The translations under genes were made by a program, and so were the position numbers. 64,000 nucleotides of DNA from Rahnella sp. AA (GTDB lineage Bacteria; Pseudomonadota; Gammaproteobacteria; Enterobacterales; Enterobacteriaceae): NCBI RefSeq assembly GCF_002834385.1, contig NZ_PITQ01000008.1, positions 62,001-126,000 of the forward strand, in the 5' to 3' direction. The notes under the pieces were generated by a model. It was not told the origin of the DNA, did not search any database, and worked only from the letters and a program-made list of their open reading frames with translations. Below, one piece after another: positions 35,612-43,806 of this stretch; the first letter of the stretch is position 1; each line of letters opens with the position of its first letter.

Positions 35612-35922
35612 GTGAGTGAACAGAAAATGAGAGTTAATGAATTTTATTTGGATGGAGCATGTGTCCTATCTGAAAAAGAATTTCATTCTATTATTTCTTT
35701 ATCTTTAAACTTTGGCCCTTACTATGGCAAAATCTTGATGCGTTGTGGGATCGCCTTAGCACTGATATTGAAAGGCCAGTAAAAATAATATGCTTGAATT
35801 CCGAGCTATCCAGGGTGGGTCTTGGCAATTATTTCGACAAAATTATCGAGGTTTTTGAGAGGGTAAAACTGCAAGATCTGAATTTCAACTGGGAAGAAAA
35901 ATTCGATTATGAATTGAAATAG
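35612..35922 (+). pseudogene. Barstar-like ribonuclease inhibitor, single-base frameshift
   Basis: A frame starting at GTG 35612 (or ATG 35627) reads MRVNEFYLDGACVLSEKEFH... and LNFGPYYGK, then shifts. If the four-A run at 35729-35732 had five A, the frame continues NLDALWDRLSTDIERPVKII ... NYFDKIIEVFERV to a TAG at 35922. FGPYYGKNLDALWD and the FDKIIEVFERV tail are the barstar signature. Barstars neutralise barnase-type ribonucleases by direct binding. No barnase gene is beside it, so it would be an orphan immunity gene. Frameshift by a single missing A, so inactive as given. Confidence 0.8.
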
Positions 35923-36019
35923 CCCGCCCCAGCCGGGCGGTGGCCGACTCCCCTTTGCCAATGCAAGACGGGCTTTACAATGTCCGCTGTTGGCACACAG
36001 CTGACCTGCTCCCCGTTGA

Positions 36020-36332
36020 TTAATACAGACTGAATAGACCTAGTTTTAGGCCTCCATCACAGATAATCGTTTGTCATGTAACAAACGTATTCATAATGAA
36101 GAAACGGATCGCTTCAGCGATATCATCAGATTTGCCCACCCTGCCTACTGGTGTTTTTCCTGCATATTCATCGAAAACTGTCGATTTATCTTCTTCTGAA
36201 AGAAAGTCCCACCAGGGAGTGTCAATCACTCCCGGAGAAACACCGTTAACCCTCAGTGGTCGCAGTTCGGAAGCCAGAGTAGGTACAAGTGCTGCAACTG
36301 CTGCGTTTGCTGCACCGATAACTCCGATGCGT
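36020..36332 (-). pseudogene. Short-chain dehydrogenase C-terminal fragment
   Basis: On the minus strand, GVIGAANAAVAALVPTLASEL, LRVNGVSPGVIDTPWWDFL and GKSDDIAEAIRFFIMNTFVT match the C-terminal half of an SDR (the AN-A cofactor/active-site helix, then the VSPGxxxTP loop). An in-frame TGA at 36074 replaces the expected Gly before QTIICDGGLKL, and the N-terminal Rossmann half is absent. The fragment abuts a CdiA-type remnant on the other strand near 36335. Confidence 0.75.
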
Positions 36333-36334
36333 AT

Positions 36335-37093
36335 GCCACTGATCGAGCGCAGTTGGAATCGCAGAGTAGCAACCAGCCGATCTATGCGATGGGCAGTTAT
36401 GCCAATGCCAGTTTGCCGATGTTCGGTTATTCGGTCAGTGATCAGACAGGAGATACGCTCTCCCGCTACAGCGTGGGGACGCGTATAGGTGGTTTGGTGC
36501 AAACTACAGGTGGGGAACTGCAGGCGCTGGGCGGCTTGGCAATGTGCACGACGGGAGTGGCTTGCACGGCGGGTACTTATCTGGCAGCCTCAGGCATAGA
36601 TATGGCTTATGCGGGTGCTAACAGTTTCTTGTCAGGCATCAGTCATAAAACCAGTGGCGCGTATTTGCTTGAAGGGTTGGGAGTATCTACGGAGCACTCG
36701 GAAGGGATTTACGGCCTGACGCAGGCAGGTGCGGGGGGATTGGGTCTTGGAGTGCAAGTGGAGTCGGTGCAGTTGCGCAAGAGACGGCTACGGGTGCAAA
36801 AGGCATTGATAACATTTTTGAAGCCGGTCGCACGCCAAAGGCAGGTGAGTTAAAAGAGTACGCGGAGGCTCAAGGCTGGAAGCCCTCTCAGACCGATGGT
36901 GGCCCCCCTCAAATACGTTGACGAGAATGGCATTCCTCGTGTGACAATCAAACAAGGGAGCTCGCGCGCGCCAGGCAGTTCTGATCCACATGTTGAGTTC
37001 AAGGATGCCACAGGCCAAAGAACCGATGCCTTTGGTAATCCGGTAACTAGGAAAAGCCCAGACAATCACACATCAATTGACTTCGACCTGTGA
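36335..37093 (+). pseudogene. CdiA/hemagglutinin-type polymorphic toxin C-terminal remnant
   Basis: Frame 1 reads a hemagglutinin-repeat/pretoxin-like region (SNQPIYAMGSYANASLPMFGYS, GGELQALGGLAM). The later part (GAVAQETATGAKGIDNIF, LKEYAEAQGW, PRVTIKQGSSRAPGSSDPHVEF, then RTDAFGNPVTRKSPDNH) is a C-terminal toxin domain ending IDFDL-stop at 37091. Two one-base changes separate the frames: GG at 36760-36761 where GGG is needed, and six C at 36903-36908 where five are needed. The N-terminal secretion part is missing. The domain pattern is that of contact-dependent inhibition effectors; I cannot name the toxin class. The probable immunity gene follows directly. Confidence 0.75.
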
Positions 37094-37101
37094 GAACCGA
37101 C

Positions 37102-37470
37102 ATGAACTATTCTGAAATTTTATCGCTCTCAAATTTTTATCTCGAAGATAGCTACGTTTTGTCAATTGATGAGGTGGCAAGATCACTGATTTTTGAACTG
37201 GAGGCTGTTCTTACTAAGAATCACCCACAATATGAAGAACCAAAAAACGGAGAGCAGTATTGCTATCGCAAGGTTTTGTTGCGTTTTTTTAGCGCGGACT
37301 CTATCGAATGGCTTGATAGGCGATTCATAGGGTTTATAGATAGTACAGGTGATTTGGACTATGGAAATATAGACAGTTTTGTTAGCGATGATGGTGCTTA
37401 TATTCTGTCTGGCGATTGGGGGCGAGTCATAATTCGGGGCGGAGAGGTAGAAGCGGTTATCACTGATTAG
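37102..37470 (+). CDS. Probable immunity protein for the adjacent toxin remnant
   Basis: This 122-residue acidic soluble protein (ATG 37102; a GTG at 37090 overlapping the toxin stop is an alternative) lies immediately after the toxin domain, the position of CdiI-type immunity genes. It has no signal peptide or membrane segment. Its sequence (SIDEVARSLIFELEAVL, FIDSTGDLDYGNIDSFVSDDG) is unfamiliar. The role follows from position only. The toxin is frameshifted, so the immunity gene may persist as protection against siblings. Confidence 0.65.
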   Translation: MNYSEILSLSNFYLEDSYVLSIDEVARSLIFELEAVLTKNHPQYEEPKNGEQYCYRKVLLRFFSADSIEWLDRRFIGFIDSTGDLDYGNIDSFVSDDGAYILSGDWGRVIIRGGEVEAVITD

Positions 37471-37760
37471 TTGGTGCAAAAGACAGAGTAAAGCGGATAT
37501 CAAAACAAAGTTCACAAGAGACAAATGGCGATAATAGATAAAAAATTGTAGTGAGCACATTTAAATCTCGTCGTCATAAACCTCTTTTTCTGGAAGTATG
37601 ATTGACAAAAACTTTAGACACATGGTTGCATGGTGCAACTAATTTGAAGGGTGATGTGAATGACTACTGAATCGCTGATGGTTGAAAATATACGTATATA
37701 CGCCTCGATATGAGTGTTCGAGAAAAAAGAAGTCGGCCAATGCTATAAAAGGGAGGCGTG
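37471..37760. other. AT-rich gap, degenerate repeat copy, no gene seen
   Basis: A degenerate copy of the AGCGGA repeat (GGTGCAAAAGACAGAGTAAA then GCGGATAT, 37473-37500) follows the immunity gene. A minor frame at 37660 (MTTESLMVENIRIYASI) is too short to support. Confidence 0.35.
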
Positions 37761-38021
37761 ATGTTTACCCCAGAATTTATAAATGAAGAACGAGGAGAGT
37801 TTTTCCTTGTAGCTAACCACAGCCTGGCATCCCCGGAATCTATACAATTCAGTATTGCGTATAATCTTGCCAGAATATCCTACGGGCTATCGCAGCTTCC
37901 ACCGCACATTCGAACCTGCCGGGTCGTCTATGATATCAGAGGGCAATCAATCCCTGAGGTGGTCCTGACCCTGATAAACCGAGCGCTTGAGCAGGTAGCC
38001 ATTGTGGAGTTTAAGCGCTGA
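37761..38021 (+). CDS. Orphan toxin-domain-like small protein
   Basis: The ATG at 37761 follows GGGAGG. The 86-residue protein contains SIAYNLARISYGLSQLPPHIRT and ends VVYDIRGQSIPEVVLTLINRALEQVAIVEF, a pattern I have the impression of from C-termini of CDI-type toxins (VIYDIRGQ). It has its own ribosome binding site but no secretion domain, and overlaps the next gene (TGATG), as in displaced toxin/immunity pairs. The assignment is tentative. Confidence 0.55.
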   Translation: MFTPEFINEERGEFFLVANHSLASPESIQFSIAYNLARISYGLSQLPPHIRTCRVVYDIRGQSIPEVVLTLINRALEQVAIVEFKR

Positions 38022-38257
38022 TGGGGCTCCAATTAATTGTAAAAGCAGATCGTAAGAAGATAGAAAAAGCGTTGAGGTCACTGACGTCAGAATGTGAAAT
38101 TTTCCCGGTTGCAGAAGGCCTTTTTGGTATTTCAATTCCGGAGCGAAGTCTCTCATCCATGGGTGAAGATGTCATTCTTCACAAACTTGAACAACTAAAG
38201 CGCTTTGACCTCTGGCAGGGATCCTGGCAAGAATCCGAGCGACGTTGGTTCCGTTGA
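38021..38257 (+). CDS. Putative immunity partner of the preceding gene
   Basis: The start codon overlaps the preceding stop by one base (TGATG), indicating translational coupling. The 78-residue soluble protein (LIVKADRKKIEKALRSLT, FPVAEGLFGISIPERSLSSMGED) has no known motif. Its position directly behind a toxin-like segment suggests an immunity role. Followed 11 bp later by repeat copy 7. Confidence 0.55.
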   Translation: MGLQLIVKADRKKIEKALRSLTSECEIFPVAEGLFGISIPERSLSSMGEDVILHKLEQLKRFDLWQGSWQESERRWFR

Positions 38258-38602
38258 GGGGCAGCTCTGAGCGAAGAGCGGACGCTCACTGGTCAGAGGA
38301 AAAACGCCAATATCAGAAGTAATATTTTGGTGTGTTTGCATGACCATCATCTTGCTATAGAAGGAAAACAGTGGGTTGAACGATATATTTTTACTATAAA
38401 ATTAATGTGTCCACTGTAAAAGCTTCAAGTTTTTTTTATGAGCGCCGATAGTAATACTTCTTTAAGCGTTATATGGGGAATCGTTCGCTCGGGAAATGGA
38501 TATTTTTTACTGATGATGATAACTACCGATTGTGCAGCCGTTAAAGATGATTACTGATACTGTAGGGGCAACACAGCATTATAAACTAGAAGGATTTAAT
38601 TT
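38258..38602. other. Gap with repeat copy 7; no gene supported
   Basis: This 345-bp stretch contains an AGCGGA repeat at 38268-38286 (TGAGCGAAGAGCGGACGCT) and AT-rich sequence before the broken ATPase gene. A 39-codon frame at 38438 (MSADSNTSLSVIWGIV) has no supporting features. Confidence 0.4.
38268..38286 (+). repeat. Dispersed AGCGGA repeat, copy 7
   Basis: TGAGCGAAGAGCGGACGCT, 11 bp after the stop of the putative immunity gene. Confidence 0.6.
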
Positions 38603-40177
38603 ATGTCTAACGTTTCAATTTTAATAAAAAAAATTGAAGTCTCTTGATGAGATATCATTTGATTTTAATTTATCCCCTGGCGTTAATGTTCTGTGTGGTG
38701 AGAATGGCGTAGGGAAAAGCACATTAATGAATGTGATGTCGAAGCTATTTGATGCGACTGCACTTAGGCGACTATTTAAAAGCGAAGTTGATGAAAATAC
38801 AGAGATTGAATTTCATTTCGATTCACTATCAAATAAGTGGCGAAAAAACAAAAACAACACGTGGACTAACGAAATAAAAAAGGATGGCGATATTGCTTTT
38901 TATGGTTTTTTGGAATCAAGTTTTATACATGAAACCAGATTTAAATACACCAATGTCAGCATGATGAATAGAGATGCTGTATTCCAAAAAAAGGATCTTA
39001 AAGATCTTCCTTCTGATTTGGTGTGTTCGATTGGTGATATTTTAAAGAAAAATCCAGACTATTTTTCTAAAATTCAGTACTATTACCCCATTTTTAAAAA
39101 GAAAATCCGTGGTAGCGATGAGGAAGAAGACGTTCTAGCCGATCGACCTCTTTTCATCTTTGAGGTTGAAGGGAAGAAATTATCAACGTATGAGATGAGT
39201 TCTGGTGAATTTATAGTTACAAGTTTGGTAGAGTACATTAATTGCGAACTAGAGAAGATAAAATACAATAAGTCTAAATCGAATAATAAATTACATGAAG
39301 TATCTATTGGTATCATTGATGAAATTGAAGTGGGGTTACATCCCGCAGCATTAAATCGCCTTATTAGTTATTTAAGCGAACTATGTGGCACCCATAAAGT
39401 ATGTTTATTTTTGTCAACGCACAGTACAAACACCTTGTTGAAGGTAAAAAAATAAAATATATTTCTCCTCTCTAAGAGGAAGTCATCAAGAAAGAAAGTT
39501 GTTAACGTCATAAACCCGTGTTACCCAGCTTATGCTATACGCTCAACAAAAGATACTTGTGGCTATGACAAGATTATTTTTGTTGAAGACGTCTTAGCAA
39601 AAAAGATTGTCGAGCAACAATTAAATAAGATAAATTGTGGGCTAAACAATCTATTTAAGGTTATCCCGATTGGTGGCTGGAGAAAGGTCCTTGAAATATA
39701 CAAAGAGTTTAGGGATGAGGGACTCGGTGGTGTTTTCTGCGATTATATTGTGATTTTAGATGGTGATGTTAAAGACGATTTTATCTGTGAGTTTGGTAAT
39801 GAATCATCAAAGTACAGAGTTGAATTTTCACCTATACCAAGCCTTGAGAAGTTTTTTTTAGAAAGATTATAGTAAATGATGATTTCGATGTTTTCAGCAA
39901 GGTTGAAGCATCTCTCTTCAACTCATCAACCGATTTCTCATTAGACGATGTTATTTCAACATATAAAAAAGATAATCCTCAGCATCTATCTAAAGATAAA
40001 AAGGGCAAGAAATTAATGCATGCAATAATCACCTGTACTACTTCATCTGGCATGGACAGAACAACCGCTGAAAGATTGCTATGTGATATTGCCATGAATG
40101 ATATCTTCGCAAACGCTGATGACTATCTAACTAACGAGGAAGTGCTACAGCATATTCTATCTCGCTTTTATCAGTAA
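38603..40177 (+). pseudogene. AAA/ABC-type ATPase with TOPRIM-like domain (OLD-like), broken by three lesions
   Basis: Beginning at ATG 38603 the protein would read MSNVSILIKKLKSLDEISFD...NVLCGENGVGKSTL, with the Walker A motif. Three changes break it: eight A at 38626-38633 where seven keep the frame; an in-frame TAA at 39453-39455 (KVKK-stop-NIFLLS); and seven T at 39852-39858 where six keep the frame (SLEKFF, then RKIIVNDDFD). Other parts are IGIIDEIEVGLHPAALNRL (signature/Walker B), FLSTHSTN (His switch), and then DKIIFVEDVLAKKIVEQQL and YIVILDGDVKDDF, which resemble the Glu and DxD of TOPRIM nucleases. ATPase-TOPRIM proteins of the OLD group act in phage defence. About 525 codons in total, ending at 40177. 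Inactive as given. Confidence 0.75.
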
Positions 40178-40184
40178 ACCAGGG

Positions 40185-40240
40185 GCCGCTTGGAAAACGG
40201 AAAATATCCTACACTAAACCTGTTCCTAAGCAGGCAGGCC
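40185..40240 (+). repeat. Second dispersed repeat, copy B
   Basis: Matches 3710-3760 (GAAAACGGAAAATATCCTAC versus GAAAACGGAAAACATCCCAC, then AACCTGTT). It sits just after the broken ATPase gene. Confidence 0.55.
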
Positions 40241-40319
40241 GGGCAGTTTTTCCCGACCTGCGGTATTGAGAGTGACAGTTTAACGTTATACCCTTCTGAG
40301 GTTCTGTGAACCGATAAAA

Positions 40320-40346
40320 AAGGTGTGTAATTTACTTACACACCTT
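40320..40346 (-). terminator. Intrinsic terminator of the zinc-ribbon gene
   Basis: AAGGTGTGTAA pairs perfectly with TTACACACCTT across a five-base loop; on the minus strand it is followed by a run of T (AAAAAA on the plus strand at 40315-40321), directly after the zinc-ribbon gene. Confidence 0.88.
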
Positions 40347-40358
40347 CCAAACAAGCTG

Positions 40359-40598
40359 TTACTCAGCGTCTTCAGCCCGGACTAATAACTTCCAGTTATT
40401 ATTTTTGTGATTTTTTTTCTCACAATTACTGCACGGTGGGAGCTTTGTGCATTCGCGGTTGATTACATCTTCATATCCGCAGCTCTGGCAGCGATAAATT
40501 CCTGCCCAAACGGGATTTTCACCAGGCTTCCAGATTTTGTTAAATTTGTCCACATTCGTTGATTCTTTGACTTTTACGCGGTCACTGTACCATGCCAT
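40359..40598 (-). CDS. Small zinc-ribbon protein
   Basis: This 79-residue protein has CQSCGYEDVINRECTKLPPC then SNC, with the pairs CxxC spaced 15 residues, a zinc ribbon. It begins MAWYSDRVKVKESTN and lacks a signal peptide. Small proteins of this kind are widespread in enterobacteria and probably bind nucleic acid or a protein partner. It has its own terminator at 40320 and is monocistronic. Confidence 0.8.
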   Translation of the reverse strand: MAWYSDRVKVKESTNVDKFNKIWKPGENPVWAGIYRCQSCGYEDVINRECTKLPPCSNCEKKNHKNNNWKLLVRAEDAE

Positions 40599-40985
40599 AA
40601 TTCTTATACCTTTGAGTTAACTGGGTGACATACCCACCATATCAATGTGGTTTTATTGGTAGTATTTCAACCTATAATCAAGAAAATTATCTTTTTTAAG
40701 TGGCTATAGTTTTCAGAATTCCAGCTCATCCTACGCAATAAACTCCCTCTTCCTGATGCTTTTCAAACATATTCACGCTACTCGGATATAGCTGAATCCG
40801 CGCTCTAATGAAACAGAAACGGTGCAACCGTACAGGAACAAAAATACTGACCTCCCCCAGTAATTATTGCTTATACAGAGTTAGCAACTTCCGCTTCTGG
40901 CACAGAGCGGATATTTGAAACTTGCGCCACCCTGGACATATGAATTTAAGCTATATGGCAGTTTACGACTGCTATATAACTCAGG
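40599..40985. other. Gap with repeat copy 8; no gene seen
   Basis: The upstream region of the zinc-ribbon gene, then mixed AT-rich sequence. Copy 8 of the AGCGGA repeat lies at 40886-40915. Confidence 0.45.
40886..40915. repeat. Dispersed AGCGGA repeat, copy 8 (compact inverted form)
   Basis: ACTTCCGCTTCTGGCACAGA then GCGGATATT combines both halves (CCGCTT and AGCGG) in one compact imperfect inverted repeat. It shows what the full element may look like, with TGGCACA in the centre. Confidence 0.6.
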
Positions 40986-41714
40986 TTACTTACTCCAGAG
41001 TCTCAATTTCATTTTTAATTCCTCAACTAGAAGTACTTCACTACCACGGTGAACCATCGCGTGACAGTTCGGGCATAAGGGAATCATGTCGGTTTCTGGA
41101 TCAACAACGTAATTTTCGCCAATAGTATGTAATGGCTTAATGTGGTGTACATGAATGAAGCCTTTCCCATGTTCGCCATAGACCTTCTCAAAGTCGAAGC
41201 CACAGCATTTGCACGTAGTGCCGTGATGCTTTACACAAGCATGTCGAGCCTTGGGATCACGCTCGTAGTGGTTTACTGTAACCTGCGTCTTGGCCCCTTC
41301 GACAAAACTTTCAGACGATGGGATTTCATCAGGAAATGGATTCGGTAGGAAATCTGCGTACCATACATCTCCTTCTTTTCGAAGATAACGCTTGTTTAGT
41401 TTACGCTCAAAATCCTTTATTACTGCAACCTCAGGATTGTCTGGATGTTCTGAGAAAACCATGTTGAAAGTGAAAAGTTCGTATCCTTCGTGAGCTAAAC
41501 GGATATGTTCGAGTGCCTGTGTGTAGCCGGGTTGCTTTTTATTGTTAGAGTTGTATTCCCATTTCTCTCGGAGAATTACAGAGCGTTCCTGATCTCTCTC
41601 AACATCCCAGGAACCAAAAATAACCATCTTCTTATCATGGTTAACAAACGACCAACTCCACGTCCAGTTGTTGCAAGTAGCCCCGAGTGACTGGATGAAT
41701 TCTTTCCTATTCAT
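40986..41714 (-). CDS. HNH endonuclease, McrA-like
   Basis: This 242-residue protein has an N-terminal domain (NNWTWSWSFVNHDKKMVIFGSWD, about 15-37) and a C-terminal HNH nuclease: TCKCCG (168-172), IHVHHIKPLHTIGE (187-200), LCPNCHAMVHRG (213-224). The CxxC pairs bind the structural zinc and the HH/N/H cluster binds the catalytic metal. The N-terminal part resembles DNA-modification-binding domains attached to McrA-type type IV restriction enzymes. The enzyme is most likely a restriction nuclease for modified or foreign DNA. It is preceded by AGAGG and stands in a run of minus-strand nuclease genes. Confidence 0.85.
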   Translation of the reverse strand: MNRKEFIQSLGATCNNWTWSWSFVNHDKKMVIFGSWDVERDQERSVILREKWEYNSNNKKQPGYTQALEHIRLAHEGYELFTFNMVFSEHPDNPEVAVIKDFERKLNKRYLRKEGDVWYADFLPNPFPDEIPSSESFVEGAKTQVTVNHYERDPKARHACVKHHGTTCKCCGFDFEKVYGEHGKGFIHVHHIKPLHTIGENYVVDPETDMIPLCPNCHAMVHRGSEVLLVEELKMKLRLWSK

Positions 41715-41779
41715 ATGAAACCTCTAGTTAGTCGAATTAGGCTTGATGAGCGCTTTAGCGAACGGATCAGGGCACTCCA

Positions 41780-42823
41780 TTACTCACTGATTTCACTCCA
41801 ATATTGCCGATGACTGATCAGATGCGTTATTAACGGCCAGTTTTGCTTATCCTTAGGTAACCTGAGATCCCGGCCATCTAACTCTGCATATTCTGTCCCG
41901 GCCAGCTGTTCTGATATCCTTATTTTCCATCCGGCATCAATCCAGAGTAAACCACGGTCAAATAAAGTATGGATATCTGTTTTCAATAACAGCCCATGCT
42001 GGGCTCGGGTATGCCAGGCCCCTGCATAAGGGATAATATGAGCTGCCTCAAGCAGCATTGGGATCGAACACCCCGTTACCGCACATTTACCCTCATAAGC
42101 TTCAATGAGCTTTCGTCTGAATACAGGTTGCCCTTCCCGAACAATAACCTCACGCAGAGCCTTGAGGCGGAAGTCACCTTCATCTTCAGGCAATTCACTG
42201 AACAATTCGTCTCTCGCTTCAACCACCCGGCGATCGCCTGGCCTTGGGGCAGCGATCTGAATTGGCTTTTTACCATCGTCATCAATGTCCCATATGCCGT
42301 GCAATTCCTGCACATACGGTTCATACCTTGTATTGCGCAGATTTCCGCTACGGAATAACAAGTCGTACGGGTTACCCCGGTCAGTCCGGGCGCTTTTCCT
42401 GCTGCCAAGATATCGATACCGGGAGTTGCTATTGACGGTTAATGCATCCAGCTGAATGCGAATCTCGGTCTCTTTCAGAGGCGCGTTGCTGTTACTGATC
42501 CACTTAACAATATTTGCAGCAGAGGCGGAATTCAGTTGTGTCACGGCAAACCAGACGCGGAGATATTGCGGGTAGTGCATTTCTTCAGGAATGATACCGG
42601 GCACATCAGCCACATAGGTTGAGAAATCATGATGGCGCATCCATTCACCCCACTGCCGGGGATGTGTACTGATGCCGATGCGATGAGGTTCGCGTTTGCC
42701 AATTTCATCGTTGAATTCCTGCCGGGAGGGTGCCCGGCCCAGTTTCTGATAAAGGTCATCACAACAATCCCAGACTGCACGAACCAACGGACCCTGCGGG
42801 TACCCATTTTTGCTCTGGTACAA
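41780..42823 (-). CDS. HNH endonuclease (HNH_2 type) with large N-terminal region
   Basis: The start is TTG at 42823, with GGAGAACATTA upstream. The 347-residue protein ends in an HNH domain: YEGKCAVTGCSIPMLLEAAH (about 238-258), HTRAQHGLLLKTDIHTLFDRGLLWI (about 266-290). The N-terminal 200 residues carry no motif I recognise but include DRGNPYDLLFRSGNLRNTRYEPY, seen next to such nucleases. This group is common beside restriction genes. It is encoded close to, and on the same strand as, the other HNH gene and the ClpP paralogue. Confidence 0.85.
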   Translation of the reverse strand: MYQSKNGYPQGPLVRAVWDCCDDLYQKLGRAPSRQEFNDEIGKREPHRIGISTHPRQWGEWMRHHDFSTYVADVPGIIPEEMHYPQYLRVWFAVTQLNSASAANIVKWISNSNAPLKETEIRIQLDALTVNSNSRYRYLGSRKSARTDRGNPYDLLFRSGNLRNTRYEPYVQELHGIWDIDDDGKKPIQIAAPRPGDRRVVEARDELFSELPEDEGDFRLKALREVIVREGQPVFRRKLIEAYEGKCAVTGCSIPMLLEAAHIIPYAGAWHTRAQHGLLLKTDIHTLFDRGLLWIDAGWKIRISEQLAGTEYAELDGRDLRLPKDKQNWPLITHLISHRQYWSEISE

Positions 42824-42872
42824 TAATGTTCTCCGTCTATTTTTGAGAGAAATGAATAACCCTCAGTATAAA

Positions 42873-42903
42873 AATAAGATGCGGTATTACACCGCATCTT
42901 ATT
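42873..42903 (-). terminator. Intrinsic terminator of the clpP paralogue
   Basis: AATAAGATGCGGT and ACCGCATCTTATT form a perfect 13-bp stem with an ATTAC loop; on the minus strand T's follow. It lies directly after the clpP-like stop. Confidence 0.9.
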
Positions 42904-42905
42904 CA

Positions 42906-43481
42906 CTAAGCAATTTCTGTATGACTTGTTATAACCCGGCTGATAATGCCGTAGTCTATTGCTTCCCGGGTATCCATCCAGAAGTTTCTGTCAGTGTCAT
43001 TTTTTACTTTTTCTACGGATTGTCCTGTCGCATTGCTAATTAAAAGGTTAATTCTTTCCAGCATTTTTATTATTTGTCTGGCTTCAATTTCCACATCCGT
43101 TGCCTGCCCGTTCACCCCGCCTAAAGGCTGGTGTATCATAAAACGTGTATTAGGTAAGGCAATCCTGTTCTTTTTTTCAGCCGCTAACAGAATGGTTATC
43201 CCTGCACTTGCCACCCATCCTGTACCAATAATAATCACTTCCGGTGAGATGAACTTTATCATATCGTGAATACTGTCAGCCGCCTCTACGTGCCCGCCCT
43301 GGCTATTCAGATATAGCTTAATCGGGGTATCCCCCATCTCTTGCAATATCAGCAGTTGGGTAATGACCTCTTTTGCTACCTCCTGATTTATTTCGCCAGA
43401 AATAATCACTGAACGTGAATTTAGCAAACCTTGTGACATCTCTTTTTTGGATACTGTTTCGTTTTCTTTATTATCAGACAT
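42906..43481 (-). CDS. ClpP-family serine protease paralogue
   Basis: This 191-residue protein has the ClpP fold with LYLNSQGGHV (about 57-66), the catalytic Ser in GWVASAG (Ser92), the His in RFMIHQPLGG (His117), 25 residues later as in housekeeping ClpP, and an acidic DTDR segment (162-165). There is no propeptide-like extension. It is not the housekeeping clpP, which is in the tig-clpP-clpX-lon cluster of enterobacteria; no ATPase partner is nearby. Such orphan ClpPs occur in accessory islands. It is preceded by GTGGAGCC and followed by a strong terminator. Confidence 0.88.
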   Translation of the reverse strand: MSDNKENETVSKKEMSQGLLNSRSVIISGEINQEVAKEVITQLLILQEMGDTPIKLYLNSQGGHVEAADSIHDMIKFISPEVIIIGTGWVASAGITILLAAEKKNRIALPNTRFMIHQPLGGVNGQATDVEIEARQIIKMLERINLLISNATGQSVEKVKNDTDRNFWMDTREAIDYGIISRVITSHTEIA

Positions 43482-43806
43482 TTAAGGCTCCACATAAAGA
43501 TTGTGCTATTAATCACGATAAGTGAAAGTCACACCATGGACGATAATTTTATTAACCGGCATGACATGATTATTACGCTTACTCATTCATTAATTGAAAT
43601 AAAAATCCATTAGTATAATAGTAACTATCGGTATCAATTGCATTACTCTCACATAACCATTTGATTTTTATATTAATTTGCAAGCACACTGCAAGCACTA
43701 ACCTGACAACGCTCACACAGTCTGCACGCACAAAGCCAAATATTCTAACGCCGCCGGATGTGACAATGGCGGGCAAGATTTATTGAAATTAACAAGGGAT
43801 CTTCAA
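43482..43806. other. Divergent promoter region, no gene seen
   Basis: This AT-rich stretch separates the minus-strand ClpP paralogue from the plus-strand nuclease. Minor frames (43579-43776 minus) show no feature. Confidence 0.4.

Noticed and set aside
38438..38557. 39-codon frame before the broken ATPase
   Set aside because: No ribosome binding site and no motif.
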